This document shows positions 1 through 10,700 of a stretch of 21,556 bases of DNA, in pieces. The notes beneath the pieces were generated by a model that worked only from the letters and a program-made list of their open reading frames with translations, did no database searches and was not told the DNA's origin. The stretch is from positions 1 through 21,556 of the forward strand of contig JAUCBJ010008164.1 of assembly GCA_032718475.1 (NCBI GenBank). Direction: 5' to 3'. Made by a program: the position numbers and the translations under genes. Source of the stretch: Nemertoderma westbladi. Its lineage: Eukaryota > Xenacoelomorpha > Nemertodermatida > Nemertodermatidae. Position 1 is the first letter of the stretch; each line of letters opens with the position of its first letter.

Positions 1-957
1 CGTACTTTAATCTTATTTAACTCGTGCTTTAATCTTATTTAACTCGTGCTTTAATCTTATTTAACTCGTGCTTTAATCTTATTTAACTCGTACTTTTAAT
101 CTTATTTAACTCGTACTTTTAATCTTATTTAACTCATACTTTTAATCTTATTTAACTCGTACTTTTAATACTTTTAATCTTATTTAACTCATACTTTTAA
201 TCTTATTTAACTCGTACTTTTAATCTTATTTAACTCATACTTTTAATCTTATTTAACTCATACTTTTAATCTTATTTAACTCGTACTTTTAATCTTATTT
301 AACTCATACTTTTAATCTTATTTAACTCATACTTTTAATCTTATTTAACTCGTACTTTTAATCTTATTTAACTCATACTTTTAATCTTATTTAACTCATA
401 CTTTTAATCTTATTTAACTCGTACTTTTAATCTTATTTAACTCATACTTTTAATCTTATTTAACTCGTGCTTTAATCTTATTTAACTCGTACTTTTAATC
501 TTATTTAACTCGTGCTTTAATCTTATTTAACTCGTACTTTTAATCTTATTTAACTCGTACTTTAATCTTATTTAACTCGTACTTTTAATCTTATTTAACT
601 CGTACTTTAATCTTATTTAACTCGTGCTTTAATCTTATTTAACTCGTGCTTTAATCTTATTTAACTCGTGCTTTAATCTTATTTAACTCGTACTTTTAAT
701 CTTATTTAACTCATACTTTTAATCTTATTTAACTCATACTTTTAATCTTATTTAACTCGTACTTTTAATCTTATTTAACTCATACTTTTAATCTTATTTA
801 ACTCGTGCTTTAATCTTATTTAACTCGTACTTTTAATCTTATTTAACTCGTGCTTTAATCTTATTTAACTCGTACTTTAATCTTATTTAACTCGTACTTT
901 AATCTTATTTAACTCGTACTTTAATCTTATTTAACTCGTACTTTAATCTTATTTAGT
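1..957. repeat. 22-23 bp tandem satellite, about 42 copies
   Basis: The window opens inside a tandem array whose unit is 22 or 23 bp with the invariant core AATCTTATTTAACT. Three variants differ at the junction: CGTAC, CGTGC and CATAC, followed by three or four T. I count about 42 units; one near 160-190 has a ~10-bp internal duplication. The variants are ordered: a CGT-CAT-CAT trimer recurs around 200-440, and the run CGTAC, then CGTGC three times, then CGTAC appears at 1-110 and again near 600-700. This indicates segmental duplication inside the array. There is no coding potential. The array continues left of the window, and it ends where the sequence changes to GTTATTTATGCAC. Confidence 0.97.
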
Positions 958-1609
958 TATTTATGCACTAATGAGTAAGTTGGCAAGCAATTCATAGCTG
1001 ATTGTTAATTATTTATTGATTGAACTGTGCTGATTAATTAAATGCCGGTATACGACTATACAATGGGTTTCATCAATATTGACTCTATCACTTACTTGGC
1101 CAAATCTGGCCATTTAAATGGAATAAGTAAATTAGTTTATATCCTATAAGTTGCAGGTTGTCTGCAGTAAATATGATGCAAAATGAGAAATATATATTAA
1201 TAATTAACAATAATAGTATATATATTGTGACATTTGGAATTGGTTTGTGACTCATAATTAGAGTTTTATAGCCTTGGATTTAACCGTCATAGACACGGTA
1301 CTGTACAGTATATAAGGGCGGATGGATTATCACCTCCACTTGCTTACAGTGAAGGCCTACAAAACTGAACAGCAGTAAGTACTACGGTACATTCGTAAAG
1401 GGAATTAAATCAAACGTTCGCCACTTTAGGAATAATAACATCAAAATATTTGAACAAAAGTAGCAAAATATAAGTAAATCGCATTTATTTTAAGGGGAAA
1501 AATGTTTTAGTCCAGAAACATCGGTTTTTGTGGAATAAAGTATTATATTATTATAATATAATTATATAATATAATTATATATTATACTAATTTGAATTTT
1601 TTATTGCAG
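958..1609. other. Non-coding stretch upstream of the first spondin exon
   Basis: This is AT-rich sequence with no credible coding exon in either strand. It holds a TATA-like box and a splice-donor-like site (listed separately) and an AT-only tract at 1543-1590 just before the acceptor of the first recognised spondin exon. It is either an intron of the spondin gene, if its 5' exons lie beyond the satellite, or a promoter region. Confidence 0.6.
1309..1316 (+). promoter_or_regulatory. Candidate TATA box with a downstream donor-like site
   Basis: TATATAAG followed by GGCGG fits the TATA consensus. About 30 bp downstream (near 1340-1350) is pyrimidine-rich sequence where an initiator could sit, and at 1375 there is a perfect GTAAGT donor. 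Read in the phase needed to join the exon at 1610, the sequence before that donor contains an in-frame TGA. It could therefore only be a 5' UTR exon, with translation starting at the ATG at 1640. That would give a product lacking a signal peptide and the start of Spondin_N. It may be an alternative promoter or a chance match. Confidence 0.3.
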
Positions 1610-1746
1610 GGACGACGTAATATTCGCTCAGTGGTGAAGATGAGGGAGTTAGAATCACCTACAGGGTTTTCTGTTACTACGTTCAGTGTCGATAGCAATA
1701 GACATCTGTTCAGTTTTATGATGGCGTTGAAACCAAGTCCTGATTG
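1610..1746 (+). CDS. Spondin exon a: core of the Spondin_N domain
   Basis: The acceptor is TTTTTTATTGCAG and the donor is the slightly weak GTTAGT. The exon starts in phase 0 and ends two bases into a Trp codon. It encodes GRRNIRSVVK through KPSPD plus the first two bases of W. The string FSVDSNRHLFSFMMAL followed by KPSPDW corresponds to the LVSFVVRIVPSPDWFVG segment of Spondin_N. This is the first exon I can recognise; the family normally has about 90-110 more residues of mature protein before this point. Confidence 0.93.
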
Positions 1747-4700
1747 GTTAGTGGCAGCTATTTCAATTAATTAAATAGAAATGTTAAATATAAGTAAATC
1801 ATCTGTCTGAGGCAGACAGACTAATCTAGCTGTATTAAAATTAGATATTTTGAAGATCTCTGCTTAAGAAAGTGAGATTAGCATTAATAATGCCGTCTCT
1901 GAAGAGTTTATTCCGGAAGCGGTACAGCACAACCAGTGCTGCTACATGGTTAATTCATTCTGGGCTCTTCCTCTTACTCCAGAATAGATCACCTCATGGT
2001 ATATATACGCCTGAATCCAATACAATACATAATACAATAGCCACGTAACTAACGGGGCTTGTGCAGCACCTTGCAGACACTATTCTTATATGGCAGTCGG
2101 CGATGCAACCTAGTGACGGTGTAGCTGATTAGTGTGTGAATCTAATTGAAAATGGAGGAGGTAATCGTATCAATTGAGGCCGATGGGTCTATGTGAATGT
2201 TTGCATCAGAGATTGACACGGGCCGGTTTTTCACGGCACGGGGCCGGCCCAGCGGCCCAGGCCCATTAATTTTCTAAACATTGAAACAAATCGTTCAGTT
2301 AATTATTCAGTGTTTTACATTGAGGCAATTTTTGTATTTTTTTTTAGGTTTGTTGGGCTTAGCAATGAAAATCTTTGCTCTAAAGAGTGCACTTGGGTAA
2401 AACATAGAACAGTTGAATTGGCGCCATTAGATGCCGGCACCAAAAATGGGGCATCCTACAGGGTGAGTTGTTTTTATATATCAAAAAGCATAATATATTA
2501 ATAACGACATGAATTATTCTTTGCTGTATTAGTATTGTACACTGTCATTATTTTTTAAGTAAACTGATAATATTGTACTGTATCTCAATTATATTTGTCT
2601 ATGACAGTTGACTGACTGGGAAACCCTTTTGTCCTGCATTTGCTAAACAATTTCTTTTAATATATCACTATTTACAGATTGAATTCCATGTATGTCTATC
2701 ATGTGGCTAAATATAAAACGATTTAATCAATCATCAGATAGTGTTAACATTATGATCGGCAAAGGATGTTGTACCAACCGTGTCCCTGACGAAACGTGCC
2801 AAGGATAAAATATCCCATCAAAACTGTTAATGGTCCAAATTTTACCACTTCAACTACTGTATATGTTTAATCCGCTAGAATAATTAATTTAATTTAATTT
2901 AAACATTAAGGCAAATGATCAGGATTCAGTGTTGGTGTTTACTAACTAAAACAATAAACGAATCTTTATTTCATATGCAATAAATTTTCTCTAGAAATCA
3001 CTTTTTTCACTTGAATTACTGCTCACGTAAACCAAACGGTACAATAGGAATATGGCTTCTGATGGGGGATGAAATAAAGGGTTGGATTTGGATAATTATG
3101 GAGTGTACAAACTTGGGAGTTAATGTGGCTCCCTCCCGGCATTGTAGGTAATAGTCGAGAAAGAGGAATCTATTACTTACCGAACACGTTTACCTATCAG
3201 TTTTTATTGGCCTTTTTATGACCCGTATAATATTGTGCCATTTTCTGGTGACGGTACCTTACGGTGACGGTGACTGGTGACGGTACCTTTGCAACACATT
3301 AAGTTCAACACACTGTTAATCTTAAGACGGATCCAGAATTTTAGATTTTGCCTTAAATTTTTTTTTTATGATTAAGTTTTTAAAAAAGAACCTTTTGTTG
3401 AAATTGCACCTTTTTTGTATCTCATCGCCTTTTTTAAAGATTAACAGCAATTTTTGTGAGAATTCAAATTGTTTTAGGTTAAAGATAATTTTTGTATTTC
3501 TCTGAAAGATTTATTATCAATTTATTATTCCATAATTTTTATATTGATAATATTATTAATAATATATACGTACATATATAATCATATGCATTATTAATAT
3601 ACATAGATTGATATACATAATGCTTGAAGAATTACAAATATAAATTCATTCAAATATGGATTCCAAATATGTAACAACAATTCGAATTGCCTTGAGAAAT
3701 AGCTGAGAATATTGGAGACAGGGGGGGGGGGGGGGGGGACTTGACGCAAATCCCATCTTGGCGAATTAATATCCCGCCTCAATGTTAAATTCTCAATTTA
3801 GGGAATGGAGCGGGTTACAGTGGCACGTTATTTTAACCAAAACAATAAACTAAATACAATAGAACAGGTAACAGTTTTATTTTTGAGAGTAGGGTAATCA
3901 GCTGTTATTTGTGTAGAATTTCCCTGGAGAGGGATGAATTTTTATTGCATCGAAAGTCCCCCCCTATGTGGGATATTGGTGGCGTTCAAATGTTGCAAAG
4001 TATTTATCTTTTATTGCGGGCTTTTTATCCTATTTATTTAATTAATTAATTAAGGAGTCATAACTGGTGTATACTGATATCCGATGACACTGGAGTTATT
4101 TGGATTTCACATTATGTGTTTCTATGACAAAGGTGGTATTCTAGAATTAAGACACTAAATTGGATTTGAGTTATTCAAAGATAAATTCGATATTCACCGC
4201 ATTTATTATGTTTCTAGGACTCCAAAGCAGGACCAACTCGTACCGGTACCCTTATCAGACGACTAACACCTAAATACCCCGAATCCCCACTAAATCCATT
4301 CGCTAAGGAAACAGGGCCCATTCCCGCCTTCGCTACTGTTACCATGGAATTGTTGTCTACACGGGTAGGCCAAGGGGAAGAGTGCGATAATAGAACGTCA
4401 GATGGCGTCATGCAAGGTACGTGGAATTCCATTTAAACAATTAAATAAATTCAATCTAAGAAATAAGTCAACCGATGTAACGCAAACATTCAAAAACTAT
4501 TTTCACCTGAGAACTGAATAAGGCTGACATCTGTGGCCACATTTTGCACTTCGCACAGAAATGCATAGTACTTATATTTCTATGCCCAATGTTTTAGTAA
4601 GATGCACCTAATAATACATCCGGTAGTATAATTATTATTCAAGAATATATATATATAGATATATGTTATTAAAAGTTTTGTTGCACAGCGTTTTCTGAAG

Positions 4701-7700
4701 GCGAATATGGCAAAATAAATTTATTATCTAATAACAATATTATACACATAATATAAAATTACTTAAAATGTTACCTGTTGAGAGGGAAGTTACAATTATG
4801 TTACCCACAGAAATGCCAACAATACTGTTCTTACGTGTTTATCTATCTATCTTACCTATAGGTTCTTACGTTTTACTTTATTTATAATTCAATGCGTTGG
4901 ACTAACGGTATCCTATTTTATAAGCTGGTTGATCCAAACTTTATCGGAGGGGGGGGGGGGGGGGGGGGGGGGCGTCTCTCAGTAGTTTTGATATTATGTA
5001 TATAATGCATAATATCAAAATTAATATAATAATATATAATTATATAATACACCATCTCCCTTAATACAACAATATATTGTTTGATACATACATATTAGAT
5101 ACAGTGCTACTTAAACTTAATCTTTTTTTAACCGCTTGAATGAGTCTAATAACAATAGGGCAGCTGCTGTGGTAACTCCCCGGTCTAGTATAGGATTCTT
5201 AAATTCATTGACTTACTTAAATATTAAGAAAATAATTTCCATTGGATTATTAAAACTTATTGTTAATTTTGCATTCATTTTTTATGTCCTATTAATTAAT
5301 TGTAGACTGTGGTTTTCCGTAAACTATATAATTTCTGTGCTCTTGATTTTGTTGTGCCGTTCTCTGCTTTGTGTGGAGTAGGCCTAGTTTACCGCTGCTG
5401 TTGATATGGACTTTTTATCCTTATGAAACTTTATCTGGAATAAAAAAATAAATAAAATATATAAATGTATCAAATTGTTTGTAAATTAATATCTTCTCTG
5501 CAGATGGAATAATTAATGAAAAAGCATTCGCTGTCAATATTGTGAAACATCAATTAGACTCAGGATTGGTAGAAGAGAATGCGGACAGGAGAGATTTCAG
5601 AAAAGTTAACGAGAAACAGGTATAGACAGATATATACAATAGGCAATTATAATAGAAGCTAAAGTAAGTGGATGGGTATTGCAACAAAGTAGGATTATTG
5701 CACCAAAAGTTAAAACTACTGTATTTCATGTTCAGTTGAAACTGCCAATTCACTAAGTTTCCATAAGGGCACAGTGGGATCGGCAATGACGTCCAGGCGG
5801 GATCGAACACGTGACCTCCAGGTTGAAAGGCTGACGCTTTAACCAATCTTACTTATTTTTTTTCCAGGAAAACAAGTAATTCCTTTTTATTTAATTCCTT
5901 ATCTAACATTCTTAGTATGTAAGTTACTCTTAAATGAAGTACCTCGAGTAGGGCCAACATTTTGTTCTACATTACGGAAAAAAATTATTAAAAAAAATTG
6001 TTTTTTCCCCCAAACCAACATTATATATATTTATCATAATTTGATTGAACGTTTATTATTTATTTAGAGTTCCGACACGCCCTCTGGAATCCAAATGGGC
6101 TGCGAGCTGACAACCTGGTCTGATTGGTCGCCGTGTAACGCCGCTTGCGGAAAAGGAATAATAAACAGATCACGGGAGTTGTTGAAAATGCACAAAGATT
6201 GTGTTCTTTACGACCTAATGGAAACAAAACCATGCAACTTAGCAACATGTTCACAGTTAGTATTGTTTGGCATACTGTACGTACAGTATTAATATTTTAG
6301 TTTAATATTTTTGGTTTATTTTAGTTTTTTTAGTTTTTATATTTTAGTATTTAATAACTATTAATATTTACTCCGCTTTTTTTTTCATAATTTCCAAAAC
6401 TTTTCACAAATTTGTTAAGATCAGATAATCAAATATTAATATAAATGCAACAAATATAAATCTATTTTATTGACTTTCGTTTATTGTTTTGGTTAGAATA
6501 ACGTGCCACAGTAGCCGGCTTATTTTTTCCCTTTTAATAATTGATAATGTAATAGTTAATCGCGGTACATTTGTGTTGCACATACCTTGAGCCACATCCG
6601 TTAAGGAATTAGCTCAATAGAAAGAGAGACATCACTGATGAGTTGGTTCCGTCCGGTTTCCTATTTTATTCCCACAGAGAATACACCTCCTCAATTATAT
6701 TATTCTCGCGTGGTCAACTTCACATCCTGAGATACAAACGATAGAAGAACTAAGTAGGCCTAACGTTACGGGATCCACATCAAGCAAAAATAATGTGCTG
6801 AATCTCAATTATTATTTTACCGAAACTATTTCCGAAACGCGAAAACACGTCCATATCAGAGTATTTAAATTATATTGAGGTGTCTGATAATTATTTATTT
6901 TACAGTCGACAATGTCTGTAAAGTTATTTTCCACAGCGCAATAGGTTAACCTTGATAAGCTTTCATCTCTAACGGCCTTTATTTCATTACGTAAAAGTAA
7001 ATAAAGGTATAGAGGGTAACGTTTTCTTTGGCCATTTGGCCAGGGATGACGCACAAAGTCTGACGACTTATTTCCAGTGCGGTTCCCCCAAAAAATTAAT
7101 CCCCAAAGGAAACTCAAGTACTCATTTAGCTACCACTTAAGGATGCAAGGCAGAGATGTGCCCTGGCTGGTCCCTTCAAAGCATTCGCGCCGAAACGAAA
7201 ACTGATCTCACAACCTCCGGTGAGATGTGAATTCAATGCAAGCACTACCAAGTTGTAACCTAGTCATTATTTCATAGTGCAAAGACACTTCAACAGCTTA
7301 TAAATAATGTAATACTTGCATACTAAAACAATCTATTGATGAATTTTTGCACAAATTATGATTTGCATATTTATTTGTAATCCTATTAATATAGGCCTAT
7401 TACAACTTATATACTGTCCTCTAATTATATATTACTTACTGTAATTGCAAACAATCTATATATCCCTTTCACATAGACCACAACAGGCTAAAATAATATA
7501 TTTTAAACAACCCAGATAGAAAATCTATAGAAAATCAATAATGTCAATAATTGGAAACAAGGAGCTAGTATTGTTGTTTAAATTTCGAAAACATGTCAGT
7601 TCTATCATGTATCCTCTCTGGAAATGGATTGTTTTCGGCTGGAACCCAGTCCAAGAAGCGAACTGGAAAGCTATGGACTCATAGTGGACCCAGTAGTCAC

Positions 7701-10700
7701 AATTCCCAGATAGACCATTATTCTGTTTCGTAGGAAATACAGGAGCTCTATACAATGATCACAATGATCTATACAGTGATCACCACTTTATTGTGGCCAA
7801 GGTAAGACTTAGTCTGCGTGCTAGCGAACAACGAAATCTGCCTTGCCGCGGCATGACTGGTCCTCTCTGTTGCAACAGACAAGTGTGAGATCCAGCTTCA
7901 CACTACAGCTGAGCAACAGATATGAGGTTCTTGCCTCTGAGGCGGCAGATCACTGTGAGGGCTACACTGCCTTCACAGAAGCAGTTAAGTTAGCAGCTGC
8001 AGAAACAGTTCCTGTATACCCTCGAACTCGAAACAGGAAAAGGGCCCCGTGGACTGACAATAAAATTCAGAAGTGCCGAAATGACCTCTATAAGGCGCAG
8101 AAAGAGTCCCGACTCAACGTCGCATCTTTCATTATATGGGATTCCCGATGAAATTATTGCAGCAATCAGATCAGTATACGATGGTTCTACAACATTTGTG
8201 TCTACTATTGACGTTGACACAGAACCATTTGAAGTGTTATGGGGCGTCCTCCAGGGAGACACACTTGCACCATTCTTGTTCATAATTGTGGTTGACTATG
8301 TTCTACGCATGTCCTTAGATCATCATAATGATGATGAGGTGATGATAACTCCACCTACTGGCTCCAGAAGTCGAGGAAATCCTGCCAAGTACCTAACTGA
8401 TCTAGACTTTGCTGATGACTTAGGAGTACTCTCAGAATCATTAGAGGGAGCCCAACGGCTCCTCAGCTCATTAGAACATGCTGCTTCTAGTGTTGGTCTT
8501 TTTATTAACTCCAGAAAGACCAAAATGTTGACAGTTAACTTTGAAAGTCCTCAGCAAGTCTCTGATCGGATGAGCATAAACTCAAAGGATGGTATGCTTG
8601 AGCATGTGGACGACTTCTGTTACCTGGGATCATGGATCCGGAAGTCTGGTGAGAACCTTCGAATACGTAAGGGAAAGGCATGGGCAGCCTTGAATAGGCT
8701 CTCCAAGATTTGGAAGTCACCGAGAATTAATCGGAAACTTAAGGTCCGATTATTTAGAGCAGCAGTAGTTCCTGTACTCCTCTATGGGAGTCCTTGCTGG
8801 GCTCTAACTGCTGAGGAAACCAAATCTCTGGATGGCACATTCACAAGAATGCTACGTCGGGTTCATTGTGTCAAGTACAATGCACACATATCAAACCAGA
8901 CACTATATAACATTGGAGGCGTCTCATTGGTTCCCCCAAGCTTGACACTAGAACAAAATCGACTCTGCTTTGCAGGACATTGCTTTCGCCGTGACGACCA
9001 GCCAATGCATAATCTTGTACTTTGGCAGCCTCATGTAGTGAATAAGCATGGTGGACAGCCCATGACTTTCTTGAGACGCATCTTAAAGGAGATTGGCCTT
9101 GAAGATGCGGATGATCTAGTAGATGTCATGGGTGATAGGGAGTTGTGGCGGCGCAATTTTGTCGATAAGCCGGCACAGCATTCTTAAAAATGCAGCTGCA
9201 ATGCAGCATGCCGATCCTAGTAGTATCATGTATCCATTACATCGTATTCAGTCGAGTTGTGTTCGAGTCGGTTCATCGAGTTGTGGCGGCGCAAATTTGT
9301 CGACAACCCGGAACATAATTCTTAATATATATGTAACATATATTATAATGCAGCTGCAATGCAGCATGCCCATCGTAGTAGTACTAGTATTCAGTTATTA
9401 ATCAATCTCAATATTTTTTTAAGACATAACAAAATTTTCTTTGAATGATATTTCAGTCATTATATACAAAACAAATTTTGAATCCCTCCACCACTTTGCC
9501 GAAACTAACATGAATATTTACATAACAACTCAACATTCAGTACTGGGCAATGATGTCTCGCAGACGAAGATCAACGCCATCCCCGAACCCGAGTCCTCGC
9601 CATGTTCTACGGCCACCTCGGAGGCAGAGACCCCCAACACACAGGGTAGGCCGCGTTCCCGCATAGTCCGGTGCTTGGCAACGAGCACCTCAACGATATG
9701 CCGAATCGGAATCCGGGTTTCCGGACAACATACGCTAACCGTGGCGCCTACGAAAAGCGTATACGACATCCGCCTATCCGACAGCGTTCCTTGTAGAGTG
9801 ATTCAGTTGACCAGTTTGAAAGGCTATACGTGGTGGCGGGTGGCCTCCGCGTTTATAATCGCAACATCAATCCACGCCGCACAATGGTTAACCCACACAC
9901 CCCGCGCAACCAACTCAGCTTGCACCCTCTCGACAGAAGTACCATCCCATCATCTCTTTCCAAGTCTCCCCTCTTCCCTGTGTGTTCATATATTAAATAT
10001 GTTACATTATTAAATTTAAGCTAAAAATTTTAATTACTTAACTTGTTAAGTAATACACTCATCTAGTAATTTTACACACAGGTATTGTAATTAAATAGTT
10101 GTGCATTAGCCATTAGGCATAGTGAAAAATATGAATATATTTGATCGATATATATAAATGATATACTTATTTTTACCTCTCTCAGTTCACGAGGGAACGT
10201 ACTGCAGGACGAGGCTGGGGAAGTTGATCAAGAATCCGACTGTATTGACATGGTATCAAAGTTTATTTCACGAGCCACCAGACAGTGTAGTGAAGTTTTC
10301 AGTTATAAAAGCAAAGCTTTTTCAGGAAGCAAACTCGAAAATGGGACGTCAAATAAGTCGTCGTCTAGAGGTTAGTGTACTAGTTACTGATTCGGGGGTC
10401 ATATTAATGTTATTGAGGGAGCCATGTCTAGTTCTTTAATTGGTCAATATCTTAATGGAAACATGTTAACGACGCCCTACTGTTACAACGGATGAGTAGA
10501 GTTAGTGTTATCTGCCACTGCTATCATAGGATAGAAGAGATGAAAACTGGAAGGAAGTTCTCTATTTCTGATACAACACAACACTACTACATTGCCAAAT
10601 TTTAAAATAGTCTGCTTGTGATAGAGATGATTAATTGGTGAGAGGAAGGGGGGTGATCAGAATGAGAAATGGGAACTCAAGGATTGAAAGTAGACACAAA

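Larger units (their letters stand above)
1747..4217. other. Spondin introns a-b and b-c content
   Basis: Intron 1747-2347 includes a GC-rich patch at 2217-2266 (repeated GGCC and CCGG words in AT-rich DNA), possibly a decayed transposon end. Intron 2463-4217 holds a duplicated 16-mer, CTGGTGACGGTACCTT, at 3245 and 3274, T-rich tracts near 3355-3420, an 18-base poly-G run and one copy of a dispersed repeat. No additional exons are seen. Confidence 0.6.

Noticed and set aside
1-957. CRISPR-like or telomeric array
   Set aside because: The 22-23 bp units are directly adjacent with no unique spacers and do not match known telomere repeats; it is an ordinary tandem satellite.
4214-4432. 72-codon minus-strand frame
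   Set aside because: It is the opposite strand of spondin exon c.
5136-5381. 81-codon hydrophobic plus-strand frame in a spondin intron
   Set aside because: It is Ile/Leu/Phe-rich, as expected of AT-rich DNA, with no start context, no splice phase compatible with the gene and no recognised motif.
5760-5851. Functional tRNA gene on the minus strand
   Set aside because: The anticodon stem does not pair and no acceptor stem is present, so it is a tRNA-derived SINE relic.
6609-6655. A-box-like and B-box-like words on the plus strand
   Set aside because: Both boxes are imperfect and no cloverleaf can be drawn; too weak to call a tRNA or SINE.
6812-7117. 101-codon minus-strand frame
   Set aside because: No domain, low complexity and no neighbouring exon; likely chance.
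9441-10013. 190-codon plus-strand frame across the GC-rich island
   Set aside because: It begins in AT-rich flank, has no recognisable domain, and competes with two other frames that look at least as protein-like. Treated as part of an undetermined relic.
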